Assembly: GCA_036276735.1 (NCBI GenBank)
Contig: DASUOH010000008.1
Span: 27,031 to 91,030 of the forward strand
DNA length: 64,000 nt
Reading direction: 5' to 3'
DNA from: VRUE01 sp036276735
Lineage (GTDB): Bacteria; Actinomycetota; Thermoleophilia; Solirubrobacterales; 70-9
The notes under the pieces are model-generated. The model did not search any database and was not told the DNA's origin. It saw only the letters and a program-made list of their open reading frames with translations. Position numbers and translations under genes: made by a program. Of the stretch, positions 7,528 to 15,594 are shown piece by piece (within the stretch, counting starts at the first letter, position 1; every line of letters starts with the position of its first letter).

Positions 7528-8642
7528 TCGCAGAACCGGATCCGGACACCTGCGGCAAGTCGCTTTTGACCGCCACTGCGGTCGACTTCGACTTGGCCAG
7601 CCTTCTCGGCCGGCGCGAGCGTTTTCCCTTTGAGGTGGCCGGATACGCGATAAGGAGTCTCTAGCAGGGTTGCCCTTTCAGCCTCCTCGATCGTGAACCA
7701 CTTGCCCTGGAACTTCTTCCGCAAGTGTTCAAGAAGGGGTTGGGTGTCCACGTCGCTCTGAAACAGAACCTCTTGCCCCTCATCCGTACGAGTTGCGACG
7801 TAGCGGGTCCCTTCGACCGGATCCACGGACCACATCGCGTCCTTCATGAGTTCTAACCCCTTGTCATGTGGGGTAGCGAAAACGAGTCGGTAGTCATTTC
7901 CATCTGCCGTTCGAAGCTCGAAGGAACGGACGTGCTTGACATCCCCTCGACTGCCAAGCTGCTCCTCGAAGAGCCCCAGTAGAAACGCCCCCTTCTCCTC
8001 CCCCTTCATCTTGATTGCCTCGCGCCACCGCTCGCTTCCAAACAGGGAGGTCATAGCGTTCTCTTGACCCTCTCGCCCGACGAATCGGACGAGATAATTG
8101 AGAGGCAGGAAGATCAGAGCCTCACAGCGCTCGAAGGTGAGAAACCTGCCCGCCAGAGACATCGAGGCTGCCGAATACCCGAAGGGATCGATGAACGCGA
8201 AGGTCGGAACCAGGGTCCGGCCCTGCTTCTTGTGCACATCGTCAACCATGCGGCCAAACGTCTCCTCAAACTCTCCATGCTCGGGCGCGACTTTGACGTT
8301 CGCTGGAACATCCAACGCGTCCAACTCTTTCTCGAGATGCTCGAAACGGCGATTGTCGTGCTCAATGAAGAGGTAAAGAAACTCCACCTTCTTCATCCGC
8401 TCGAATGCCTCGTGCTCAAGCAGCGTCTTCAGCATGATCAGCGGTGAGCCATCCTCCCCAGTCGCATACCGGCCCGGTCCGGCGAAGCCGTCTACAACGA
8501 GCAGCCTCGGCGGATTGACTGGATCGTTTACGCGCAACGCTTGCTGCCCCATGACGGGCAGCCAGGCGGAGAGATACGAACGAAGAACCCGATGCTTCGC
8601 ACGCGTGTGGTCGTCTAGGTCCCAAAGGACAGGCTCAGACAT
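7524..8642 (-). CDS. tcmP: Three-Cys-motif partner protein TcmP
   Basis: The 372-aa protein has a Rossmann methyltransferase-like N-terminal half. LLVVDGFAGPGRY (about 47-59) resembles an AdoMet-binding loop, and FIDPFGY (about 148-154) resembles a DPPY-type catalytic motif. The C-terminal part (from about 285) looks like a winged helix. TcmP is defined by its constant pairing with three-Cys-motif proteins such as the one at 6799-7527. Both lie in the island. A nucleic-acid-modifying or antiphage role is plausible but not shown by the sequence. Confidence 0.82.
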   Translation of the reverse strand: MSEPVLWDLDDHTRAKHRVLRSYLSAWLPVMGQQALRVNDPVNPPRLLVVDGFAGPGRYATGEDGSPLIMLKTLLEHEAFERMKKVEFLYLFIEHDNRRFEHLEKELDALDVPANVKVAPEHGEFEETFGRMVDDVHKKQGRTLVPTFAFIDPFGYSAASMSLAGRFLTFERCEALIFLPLNYLVRFVGREGQENAMTSLFGSERWREAIKMKGEEKGAFLLGLFEEQLGSRGDVKHVRSFELRTADGNDYRLVFATPHDKGLELMKDAMWSVDPVEGTRYVATRTDEGQEVLFQSDVDTQPLLEHLRKKFQGKWFTIEEAERATLLETPYRVSGHLKGKTLAPAEKAGQVEVDRSGGQKRLAAGVRIRFCD

Positions 8643-9106
8643 AACTGCGGCAGCCTAAATGTCCTAGTGGTCGAACTTTGCCCCCGCGATCCGGCAGCGA
8701 TGTTCGTAGAGAGCGATGCGGAGCCAGCCGCGGAGGCGATAGCGACGGCGCCGGGTGCGAAGGGCGCGAGGGGGCAGCCGCGCGGTGTCGCGACCGGACG
8801 GTTCGACGGAGCCCTCCAGAGGGCGAACGGGCGTCGAGGCGGCGGGCCAGCGTGAGCACAGACCACGGAGGGAAGCGAGCTGACTTCGAGATCACCACAA
8901 GCCTGAGTCGAATGCAGAGAATGTCGGCATACGTTCACCGCCGAAGCACCGACCACAAGCGGAATCGCGGCGTTTTGCCGGCACTTGATTGCGATTAGCC
9001 AGTCGAACCGCTAGGCGAATAGCCACGTGAAATCGCGCTGAGCGGGTTCGCCTTCATGCAACTGGGCAGTTGCGGCCACCTTGCTCGCTCTTTGCCTTCG
9101 TTGGGC
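8643..9106. other. Island spacer with no convincing gene
   Basis: About 460 bp between the start of tcmP and the excisionase-like pseudogene. Open frames on both strands lack hydrophobic pattern, known motifs or ribosome sites, and look like chance frames. A 13-bp match to 6765-6777 (ATGTTCGTAGAGA) occurs at 8700-8712; its meaning is unclear. Confidence 0.5.
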
Positions 9107-9333
9107 ATGGCCAAGAAGCTCGCTGTCACGATCCCGCGCGTAGCGCTCACCCCAACCGAGGCTGCCGCCATCGGCGTCGGCCCTGACTTCTTCGACACTA
9201 CGTCGCGTCGCCTGTGCGCCCGATCCGGCGTGGCCGCAAGCGCCTGGTTCCCGTCAGGGAACTGGAACGCTGGGCGACTAAGAACGCAAGCCGGCGCTAC
9301 CATGAGAGCAGACGACCGCCAAGCCGGCGATAG
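9107..9333 (+). pseudogene. Excisionase-like helix-turn-helix protein, frameshifted
   Basis: From ATG 9107 the frame reads MAKKLAV then ALTPTEAAAIGVGPDFFD, the first helices of a Xis/HTH_17-type DNA-binding domain. At about 9197-9199 the homology continues in another frame (shift of -1). That frame reads RRGRKRLVPVRELERWATKN and stops at 9333. Together they make the complete small wing-helix domain typical of excisionases and of regulators next to integrases. A one-base loss near 9197 breaks the gene, unless there is a sequencing error. Confidence 0.6.
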
Positions 9334-9369
9334 GCGCTCCCCCACCGGCCAGCTTCTAGGCTGCCGTTC

Positions 9370-9510
9370 GTGGCCGGCACCCAGAAGGCCCGCAAAGCGG
9401 TCCGCGCCGCCCAGGCGAAGTTCGAGCGCGAACAGGCCGCGGCTCACAAGGCGGGTCCGGTAGAAGCTCAGAGAGTCAGCGCGTCACCAATATTGCTGCG
9501 ACCCGGATAA
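9370..9510 (+). CDS. Possible 46-aa basic helical protein
   Basis: A GTG-initiated frame encodes a Lys/Arg/Ala-rich amphipathic stretch (QKARKAVRAAQAKFEREQAA) and then a short unrelated tail. Charge pattern and position behind the excisionase-like pseudogene resemble the small accessory proteins of actinobacterial integrative elements. No ribosome site. It overlaps the 3' end of the convergent gene at 9468-9785. Weak call. Confidence 0.25.
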   Translation: MAGTQKARKAVRAAQAKFEREQAAAHKAGPVEAQRVSASPILLRPG

Positions 9511-9785
9511 CGGTGGCCGGTCTGAATCAGCTTGACTTCGTCGTAGAACCGCTTGGCCCACCAAGAATCGGCACGCGCCAGCCGCGTTGCCGCCAGTATC
9601 GACGGGATCCCAAACAAGATGAACAGACCGAGGATGCTCAAGGCATAGCGGCCCTTCAAGCAGCCGATGATCGCGAAAGGCGAAAAGATCAGCGCGACGG
9701 TTAGGGCGGCAGCCACGAACTCTTTGTCGGTTGAAGGGCAGCGATTCTTTAGCTGAAGCGCTCGCTGGCGCACAGCGTGGCGCAC
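9468..9785 (-). CDS. Small membrane protein of the island
   Basis: The 105-aa frame contains two adjacent hydrophobic helices (about 26-43 and 47-65) followed by a charged C-terminal segment with ADSWWAKRFYDEVKL. The composition (Tyr, Trp, Ile, Lys) looks like a genuine protein and not a GC-rich shadow. The start may lie further in, because the first 20 residues are atypical. No family recognised. It lies just inside the right repeat. Confidence 0.5.
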   Translation of the reverse strand: MRHAVRQRALQLKNRCPSTDKEFVAAALTVALIFSPFAIIGCLKGRYALSILGLFILFGIPSILAATRLARADSWWAKRFYDEVKLIQTGHRYPGRSNIGDALTL

Positions 9786-9827
9786 CGGTGACGCGCCCCT
9801 GGCGCAAACCGCTTGCTAGAGCCGCTT

Positions 9828-9868
9828 CTAGAGGATGTAGACGCTGACGTAGACGATGATCCACATCA
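9828..9868 (-). repeat. Right 41-bp direct repeat (3' end of ctaE)
   Basis: Identical to 6549-6589. It forms the final 41 bases of ctaE, including the TAG stop at 9828-9830. Its exact identity with the detached left copy marks it as the probable integration (att) core. Confidence 0.85.
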
Positions 9869-10454
9869 CGTCGACGAAGTGCCAGTAGATGCCGGGCACC
9901 TCGACGCCGAGGTGGTCCTTCGCGGCCGGCCCGTAGTGGCCGCGGAAGGCGCGGATCGTCGCGAAGGTGAGGAGGGCGAGGCCGACGAAGACGTGGGCGC
10001 CGTGCAGGCCGGTGAGGCTGTAGAAGATCGAGCCGAAGCCGAAGTCGCGGGCGCTGAAGCCGATGTTGACGTACTCGTTGAGCTGGATGAAGAGGAAGGT
10101 CGCTCCCAGCAGCCAGGTGAGGACGAGGCCCAATTTGAGGCCGGCGTGGTTGCCCTTGCGGATCGACTCGAGCGCGTAGTGGATGGTGAAGCTCGAGGAG
10201 ACGAGGATCGCCGTGTTGACGCCGGCCACCGCCTTCGGCAGCTCGAACCCCTCCGGCGGCCAGCTCGGCGGGTCGACGACGACGCGCAGGAAGAAGTAGG
10301 CGGCGAAGAAGGCGCCGAACAGCATGACCTCCGAGACGATGAAGAGAAGGATCCCCAGCGTTTGGCGGTCCATCCGCGAGCTCTGGTTGGCCTCCGGCGG
10401 GCCGTGGTGCTCGGCGTGACCGTGGTGCCCGGCTGCGACGCTTGCGCTCTCCAT
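9828..10454 (-). CDS. ctaE: Cytochrome c oxidase subunit III
   Basis: This 208-aa subunit has five predicted helices, the short actinobacterial/Bacillus form. Recognisable blocks are LGILLFIVSEVMLFGAFFAAY, with the conserved Glu of helix III type, and LTGLHGAHVFVGL and GIYWHFVDVMWIIVY near the end, all classic subunit III motifs. The N-terminus is His-rich. The start overlaps the stop of the USP gene as TGATG. Its 3' end is the integration site of the neighbouring island and is preserved intact. Confidence 0.96.
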   Translation of the reverse strand: MESASVAAGHHGHAEHHGPPEANQSSRMDRQTLGILLFIVSEVMLFGAFFAAYFFLRVVVDPPSWPPEGFELPKAVAGVNTAILVSSSFTIHYALESIRKGNHAGLKLGLVLTWLLGATFLFIQLNEYVNIGFSARDFGFGSIFYSLTGLHGAHVFVGLALLTFATIRAFRGHYGPAAKDHLGVEVPGIYWHFVDVMWIIVYVSVYIL

Positions 10455-11335
10455 CAGGCTTCGTCCTCTCCCCCGGCGACGGCGGCGGCGACCGCGGCTG
10501 CAGGTCGGCCGACCTCGAGGTGCTCGACCGGCTTGTCGGTGATCTCGCGGGTGCGCCCGATCAGGTCCTCGTCGAGCCAGCGCGAGCTCTCACCCGAGAA
10601 GGTCGAGATCAGCACCTCGTCGACGCTGTAATGCTCGATCGCGTTGCGGATCGCGTGGAAGGGGTCCGGGCTCATCGGCTGGCCGGTCGCATCGATGTCG
10701 GCGCGGTACAGCTCCGCCAGGGTCGAGGCGAGGTCCCGGGCGACCACGGACTGGGAGACATCGTCGCTGCGCGGGCAAATGATCGTGTAGCGGTGCGGGT
10801 GGCCGGCGGCGCGCTCCTTGAGACGGCTGACCAGGTCGGGGGCGGCGACGGTCTTGGTGGCGACGACCAGGGTGTGGCTTTTCTCCCAGCTCACCGAGTC
10901 GTCGGCGATCCGCACCGGGATGTGCGTCACCTCGACCTCGGGCTCGAAGTGGGCCCGCGCCCACTCGACCAGATCCTTGCGGGTGAAGCCGAAGCGGGTC
11001 TCGCTGGCCGCGGAGAGCAACACCTCGCCCGGCTCGTGGGCGCGCACGGCGTCGTCGAGCGCCAGCACGGGGTCGCGGTCCATGACCTCGCCGACCGACT
11101 CGATCCCGTACTCGGAGAGGACCGACATCGTCACCTCGACCCGCGCCCGCGCCGCGTCGTGCAGCTCGCCGGAGTCGATCAGCTGGCCGACCGCCGGCTG
11201 GTTCTGCGGTGCCACCACGGCGACGAAGGGAACGCTTCCTGCCCGCTCGGCGACCGCTTTCAGCAGCTTGCGCCCGCCTGCGACCTCGTTCAGGAAGACC
11301 AGCAGCGGCCGCCCCTCAGCAGCGGCCTCGCTCAC
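10454..11335 (-). CDS. Tandem universal-stress-protein-like protein in the oxidase operon
   Basis: The 293-aa protein appears to contain two USP-like alpha/beta repeats. DRDPVLALDDAVRAHEPGEV in the first half corresponds to SPDPFHAIRNAIEHYSVDEV in the second, each followed by a beta-strand and a Ser-rich turn (LLSAASET, LISTFSGES). The GTG start was chosen because it overlaps the ctaD stop as GTGA; longer open sequence upstream is only a shadow of ctaD. It lies between ctaD and ctaE with 4-nt and 1-nt junctions. A role in assembly or stress regulation of the oxidase is inference. Confidence 0.75.
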   Translation of the reverse strand: MSEAAAEGRPLLVFLNEVAGGRKLLKAVAERAGSVPFVAVVAPQNQPAVGQLIDSGELHDAARARVEVTMSVLSEYGIESVGEVMDRDPVLALDDAVRAHEPGEVLLSAASETRFGFTRKDLVEWARAHFEPEVEVTHIPVRIADDSVSWEKSHTLVVATKTVAAPDLVSRLKERAAGHPHRYTIICPRSDDVSQSVVARDLASTLAELYRADIDATGQPMSPDPFHAIRNAIEHYSVDEVLISTFSGESSRWLDEDLIGRTREITDKPVEHLEVGRPAAAVAAAVAGGEDEA

Positions 11336-13248
11336 GACACGACCTCGCGCGGACCGGCGGTCGTCGTCTCCGGCTCCGTCGCCTCGGCTCCGTCGCCGGC
11401 CATGATCGTGTGTTTCGCACCGGGCACCCCGAACTCGTAGGGGCCGCCGACGACACGCGGTATCTCGTCGAAGTTGAAGATCGGCGGGGGCGAGGAAACC
11501 TGCCACTCGATCGTGTTGGCGCGCCAGGGGTTGGCGCCGGCGCGCGGCCCGTACTTCCAGCTGACGATCATGTTGTAGAGGAAGACGAGCTGGACGGCGC
11601 CGAGGACGAACGCGAAGACGCTGATCAGCAGGTTCCAGTCTCCGAACTGGGCCGAGTAGTCGGCGACGCGCCGCGGCATCCCGTCCATGCCGATCCAGTG
11701 CATCGGGACGAAGGTGCCCCAGGTCCCGACCAGGGTGCCCCAGAAGTGGACGCGGCCCAGGCGCTCGTCGTACATCCGCCCCGTCATCTTCGGGAACCAG
11801 TGGTAGACACCGGCGAAGATCGTGAAGACCGAGCCGCCGAACAGCACGAAGTGGATGTGGGCGACGATGAAGTAGGTGTCGGAGACGTGGATGTCGATCG
11901 GCACCATGCCGAGCATGACGCCGCTGATGCCGCCGATCGTGAAGGTGACGATGAAGGCGAGCGCGAACAGCATTGCCGTCGAGTAGGTGTGGATCTTGCC
12001 GTAGAAGAGCGTGCCCAGCCAGGAGAAGATCTTGATCCCGGTCGGCACCGCAATCAGCAGCGTCGTGATCATCATCGGCACCCGCAGCCACGAGAACATG
12101 CCGGCGACGAACATGTGGTGCGCCCAGACCGAGTAGCTGAGCACGACGATCCCGATCAGCGCCAGCGCCATCAGCCGGTATCCGAAAATCGGTTTGCGGG
12201 CGTGCGTGGAGATGACCTCGGAGATGATCCCGAAGCCCGGCAGCATCATGATGTAGACGGCCGGGTGGGAGTAGAACCAGAAGATGTGCTGGTAACTGAT
12301 CACGTCGCCGCCGCCGGCGAACTCGAAGAACTGGGTGCCGATCGCGCGGTCGAAGAGGACCATGAACTGGACGCCGGCGATGAACGGGGTCGCGGCGACG
12401 ACCAGCAGCGAGGTCGAGAGGTTCGCCCAGACGAGCAGCGGCATCCGCCAGAAGGTCATCCCGGGCGCACGCATAGTGATGATCGTCACTAAGAAGTTGA
12501 GAGCCGTCGCTATTGAAGACGCCCCCGCGAACTGCACGCCGACATTGAAGAACGACTGACCCAACGGCGCTCCCGTCGAGAGCGGCGCATAACCGGTCCA
12601 GCCGGTGTCGAAGGCGCCGCCCGGGGCCAGGAAGCTGCCGATGAACATCAAGCCGGCGAGCGGCAGCAGCCAGAAGCTGAGCGCGTTGAGGCGCGGGAAG
12701 GCCATGTCCGGCGCGCCGATCATCAACGGCAGGACGTAGTTCGCGAGCCCGGCGAAGACCGGGATCACGAAGACGAAGATCATCAGGACCGCGTGGGTGG
12801 AAAAGAGGCCGTTGTAGGTCGAGGGGTCGACGATCTGGGAGCCCGGCTGGGCCAGCTCGGCCCGGACCAGCATCGCCATCAGGCCACCGATGAAGAAGAA
12901 GAAGAAGGTGGTGACGACGTACTGGACGCCGATCACCTTGTGGTCGGTGTTGAATTTGAAGTAGTCGCGCCAGGTCTTGGCGCCGTGCTGGGAGTGGTCC
13001 TCGGGGACCGTCGGCATCCCGGCCGCCCAGCGCAGCCAGTAGTCGAAGGCGCCGAATCCGAGCAGGAAGCCGAGCGGAGCGGTGATCAGCGGCACGACGA
13101 CGTGCGGGTAGCCGGTCTGCTCGGTCTGCCAGATCGGCAGGCCGGAGATCTCGCGCAGGATGACGACCAGGCCGACGCCGAAGGCGATGCCGAGCGCCAT
13201 GCCGAGCAGTCCGCGGGTCCAGCCGGGTCGTTTGATCGCAGCCGTCAT
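11332..13248 (-). CDS. ctaD: Cytochrome c oxidase subunit I (aa3-type)
   Basis: The 638-aa catalytic subunit has all expected ligands: the heme a His in LFSTHAVLM, the CuB His and cross-linked Tyr in SHPAVY, the CuB pair in WAHHMF, and the HxH pair in IVAHIHFVLFGG. The K-channel Lys (PTGIKIFSW) is also present. The common core starts at about residue 98 (FNTDHKVIG). The first 97 residues form an extra domain with two hydrophobic helices, so the protein is longer than the usual 550-575 aa. It reduces oxygen to water while pumping protons. It is coupled by GTGA to the USP-like gene. Confidence 0.97.
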   Translation of the reverse strand: MTAAIKRPGWTRGLLGMALGIAFGVGLVVILREISGLPIWQTEQTGYPHVVVPLITAPLGFLLGFGAFDYWLRWAAGMPTVPEDHSQHGAKTWRDYFKFNTDHKVIGVQYVVTTFFFFFIGGLMAMLVRAELAQPGSQIVDPSTYNGLFSTHAVLMIFVFVIPVFAGLANYVLPLMIGAPDMAFPRLNALSFWLLPLAGLMFIGSFLAPGGAFDTGWTGYAPLSTGAPLGQSFFNVGVQFAGASSIATALNFLVTIITMRAPGMTFWRMPLLVWANLSTSLLVVAATPFIAGVQFMVLFDRAIGTQFFEFAGGGDVISYQHIFWFYSHPAVYIMMLPGFGIISEVISTHARKPIFGYRLMALALIGIVVLSYSVWAHHMFVAGMFSWLRVPMMITTLLIAVPTGIKIFSWLGTLFYGKIHTYSTAMLFALAFIVTFTIGGISGVMLGMVPIDIHVSDTYFIVAHIHFVLFGGSVFTIFAGVYHWFPKMTGRMYDERLGRVHFWGTLVGTWGTFVPMHWIGMDGMPRRVADYSAQFGDWNLLISVFAFVLGAVQLVFLYNMIVSWKYGPRAGANPWRANTIEWQVSSPPPIFNFDEIPRVVGGPYEFGVPGAKHTIMAGDGAEATEPETTTAGPREVVS

Positions 13249-13263
13249 CCGTTCTCCCTCAGA

Positions 13264-14055
13264 TTACGCACCGCCCGCACCCAGCGGCAGCGGGTCGGCC
13301 TCCGTGTCCTGGACCACCTGCTGCATGTAAGGAGCAGGCACTTTCTGTTTCAGCCCAGCGACCCATTTTCGGAACTCGGCCGGCGGCTCGACGACGACTT
13401 TGGCGCGCATCGTGGCGTGGCCGAAGCCGCAGAGCTCGGTGCAGATCAGCTGGTAGGTGCCGGGCTTATTCGGCGTCACGATCGCCGTCGTGACGATCCC
13501 CGGAACGTTGTCCTTCTTGATCCGCCACTCGGGCACCCAGAAGGAATGGATGACGTCCATCGCGTGCATCTTGAAGTGGACCTGGCGGTCGACCGGCACG
13601 TGCAGCTCGCCCTCCGACCAGGCGTTGTCCTTGCCCGGATAGCCGAAGCTCCAGGCGAACTGCTGCGAGAAGACCTGGACCTTGAGCGGGTTCGGGTCGT
13701 GCTCCTCGATGTCGTTGAGGACCGCCCAGCTGTAGCCGCCGCCGAAGAGGACGATGACGGTCGGGATCAACGTCCAGGCGATCTCCAGCCGCGTGTTGCC
13801 GTGGATCGGCTCGCCGTCGGACTCGTCCCCCGGCTTGGCTCGGAACTTCCAGAGCGCGTAGAAGAGCATCACCATCACCAGCGAGAAGACGAAGGCCGAG
13901 AGCACGATCATCACGTCGGTCAACGTGTCGATCGGGCCGGCCGCCGTGGAGGCGCCCTGGCCGTTCCAGCGGATCGGCACCATGACGACGGAGATCAGGG
14001 CCGTCAGCACCAGGGTGGCGCCGAACATCTTGGCGATCGGGAGGCGGCGGGTCAT
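13264..14055 (-). CDS. ctaC: Cytochrome c oxidase subunit II (CuA)
   Basis: The 263-aa subunit has two N-terminal helices (about 8-28 and 48-70) and a periplasmic-side cupredoxin domain. The binuclear CuA site is complete: His in DVIHSFW and the CTELCGFGHATM block giving Cys, Glu, Cys, His and Met. No heme c domain is fused, so a separate cytochrome c, such as the diheme protein at 3711-4409, is needed as donor. It is the first oxidase gene of the minus-strand operon, 15 bp behind the glycosyltransferase and 15 bp ahead of ctaD. Confidence 0.96.
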   Translation of the reverse strand: MTRRLPIAKMFGATLVLTALISVVMVPIRWNGQGASTAAGPIDTLTDVMIVLSAFVFSLVMVMLFYALWKFRAKPGDESDGEPIHGNTRLEIAWTLIPTVIVLFGGGYSWAVLNDIEEHDPNPLKVQVFSQQFAWSFGYPGKDNAWSEGELHVPVDRQVHFKMHAMDVIHSFWVPEWRIKKDNVPGIVTTAIVTPNKPGTYQLICTELCGFGHATMRAKVVVEPPAEFRKWVAGLKQKVPAPYMQQVVQDTEADPLPLGAGGA

Positions 14056-14070
14056 GGTCGGCGGCGCATT

Positions 14071-15465
14071 CTATGCAAGCGGCAGACGGTCAAGCTCACC
14101 TCGCGACGCGGCGAGAACCCCGCGCGCCACGCCCTCCCAGCTCCAGAGCCGCCTGCTGGTATCGGCAAGGGCTTCCCGGGCCGGCTCCCGCCGCCCCTCG
14201 GGCATGTCGAGCCAGGCATTGAGGCGCTCTGCGATCGCTGCGACGGCGTTCTCGTCCACCGGGAACGACGTTAGCCAACCGGCCTCGTCGGGCAGCGAAG
14301 CGGCCAGCTCCTTGGATACCTCCCGCATCCCCGAATGCCCGGCGGATATCGGCAGCACCCCACAGGCCGCCGCCTCCGCCGCGACCATCCCGAACGCCTC
14401 TGGAAAGGTGCTCGGCATCACCAGCGCCTCCGCACCCGGCAGCAACTCCGCCACCTCGTCGTGCTCGAGGCGTCCGAGGAACTCGACCGAATCGGCCATC
14501 CCGCGCGCCGCCTCTGCGTAGCCATCGGGCGGCTCGGCGAGGAATGCGCTGAGGATTGGCAAGGGCTTCTCCTCCCCGCCCTCGATCTTCCAACCCAATC
14601 GGGCGACATCCCGCGCGTCGTCCAGCTCTCCCATATCGAGTGCTGCCAGCAACCTGCGCAGCCCCTGCTCGTACTCGCCGTAGCCGGCGACCTGCAGCTT
14701 CGCGTCGGGATGACGTTGCTTGACCAGCGGCCACGCCGCCAGCAGCAGGTCGAGCCCCTTGGAGACGATGAACTTGCCCACGAAGACGATCCTCCGCGGG
14801 TGGCGTGGGGGGAGGGGGGTCGAGGACGCCCTCGCCCGCAGACCCCCCTCCCCCCGCGACAGGACCCGCGGCCGGAAACGCTCCGTGTCTACGCCCGGAG
14901 GACCGAGCCGGGTCTTGTCTCTCAGGCCAGGGACGTTCGGCAGGGCACCCCACAGAGACTCAGCCGTATGCCGGGAACCGACCAGCACGCAGCTGGCCGC
15001 CCGCATGCCCTCTTCGGCGTAGGGCAGGAAGCGCGGGTGAGGTTTGACCGTGTACTCGAGCGCCGAACCGTGGATCTTGGCGGCGAACGACTCGATTCCG
15101 GCGCGGGCGAGCACGCAGGGCCCCATGACCAGGTGGCCGGCGAGTGCGGCGTCAGGGGCACCCGATGCCACGACGACCTCGCGCACCGCCCTGACATTGG
15201 CCTCGATATAGCGGTCGAGCTCCTCGTCCGTCATCTCCGGGAAGGCCTTCACCTCGAAGCCGGGATAGGGATCTTTGACATAGACCGGCAGCAGGCCGTT
15301 GATGTCCGGGTTGTGGATCTCCACGCCGGGAAGTCGCACCTCCCGGTCCTGGCACAGGAGATGAACCTCGTGCCCGAGCCGGGCCAGCGCCCGGGCCAGA
15401 TTCGCGCTGTAGATGTTGCTGCCGGTGCCGCGCAGCATGTAGCCATGAAAGAGGAGAACCTTCAC
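14071..15465 (-). CDS. GT4-family glycosyltransferase with an in-frame palindromic insertion
   Basis: The 464-aa GT-B enzyme starts at GTG 15465 with MKVLLFHGYMLRGTGSNIYS, the usual N-terminal nucleotide-fold strand and Gly loop. The C-terminal half has IVFVGKFIVSKGLDLLL and the donor-binding block PSTFPEAFGMVAAEAAACG with the EX7E Glu pair. Between the domains, residues about 199-224 (VLSRGEGGLR...PPRHPRR) are encoded by the palindromic element at 14794-14871 and have no counterpart in the family. The acceptor is unknown. It ends 15 bp before ctaC and may share its transcript. Confidence 0.85.
   Translation of the reverse strand: MKVLLFHGYMLRGTGSNIYSANLARALARLGHEVHLLCQDREVRLPGVEIHNPDINGLLPVYVKDPYPGFEVKAFPEMTDEELDRYIEANVRAVREVVVASGAPDAALAGHLVMGPCVLARAGIESFAAKIHGSALEYTVKPHPRFLPYAEEGMRAASCVLVGSRHTAESLWGALPNVPGLRDKTRLGPPGVDTERFRPRVLSRGEGGLRARASSTPLPPRHPRRIVFVGKFIVSKGLDLLLAAWPLVKQRHPDAKLQVAGYGEYEQGLRRLLAALDMGELDDARDVARLGWKIEGGEEKPLPILSAFLAEPPDGYAEAARGMADSVEFLGRLEHDEVAELLPGAEALVMPSTFPEAFGMVAAEAAACGVLPISAGHSGMREVSKELAASLPDEAGWLTSFPVDENAVAAIAERLNAWLDMPEGRREPAREALADTSRRLWSWEGVARGVLAASRGELDRLPLA
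14794..14871. repeat. Palindromic element copy A (78 bp), in frame in the GT4 gene
   Basis: Bounded by CCGCGGGT and ACCCGCGG. It shares the subterminal sequence CCTGTCGC/GCGACAGG and the end GCCACCCGCGG with copies at 32655-32732 and 41484-41573. The interior is a perfect 15-bp inverted repeat around a GCGGGCGAGGGCGTCCTC-type centre. The length is 26 codons and contains no stop in the host frame. Confidence 0.8.
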
Positions 15466-15594
15466 AAACCGCCGCCTGCTCCGCTTCGCGTCCGCCGGCG
15501 GCGGCAATCGCCATATCGGCGCCGCTCGCGAGGAATCAGACCGTGACGCTCGCTAATCGGTTGGACGGCGAGGCCGTTGTTATTGTCCCCGCGC

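Larger units (their letters stand above)
6549..9868. mobile_element. Integrated island (att-bounded, no integrase left)
   Basis: The 3.3-kb segment between the two 41-bp direct repeats has visibly lower GC and different codon use from its surroundings. It carries a three-Cys/TcmP pair, a broken excisionase-like gene and a small membrane protein. It separates the gene at 5753-6535 from ctaE. No tyrosine or serine recombinase gene is present, so the element is either a decayed remnant or depended on an integrase supplied elsewhere. The right repeat restores the ctaE reading frame exactly. Confidence 0.7.

Noticed and set aside
8615..8956. 113-aa minus-strand frame in the island spacer
   Set aside because: No hydrophobic or domain pattern, no ribosome site, overlaps the tcmP start; treated as chance.
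11336..12091. Open frame extending the USP-like gene upstream to 12091
   Set aside because: It runs through ctaD in another frame and is His/Arg/Asp-rich noise; the GTG at 11335 with GTGA overlap is the real start.
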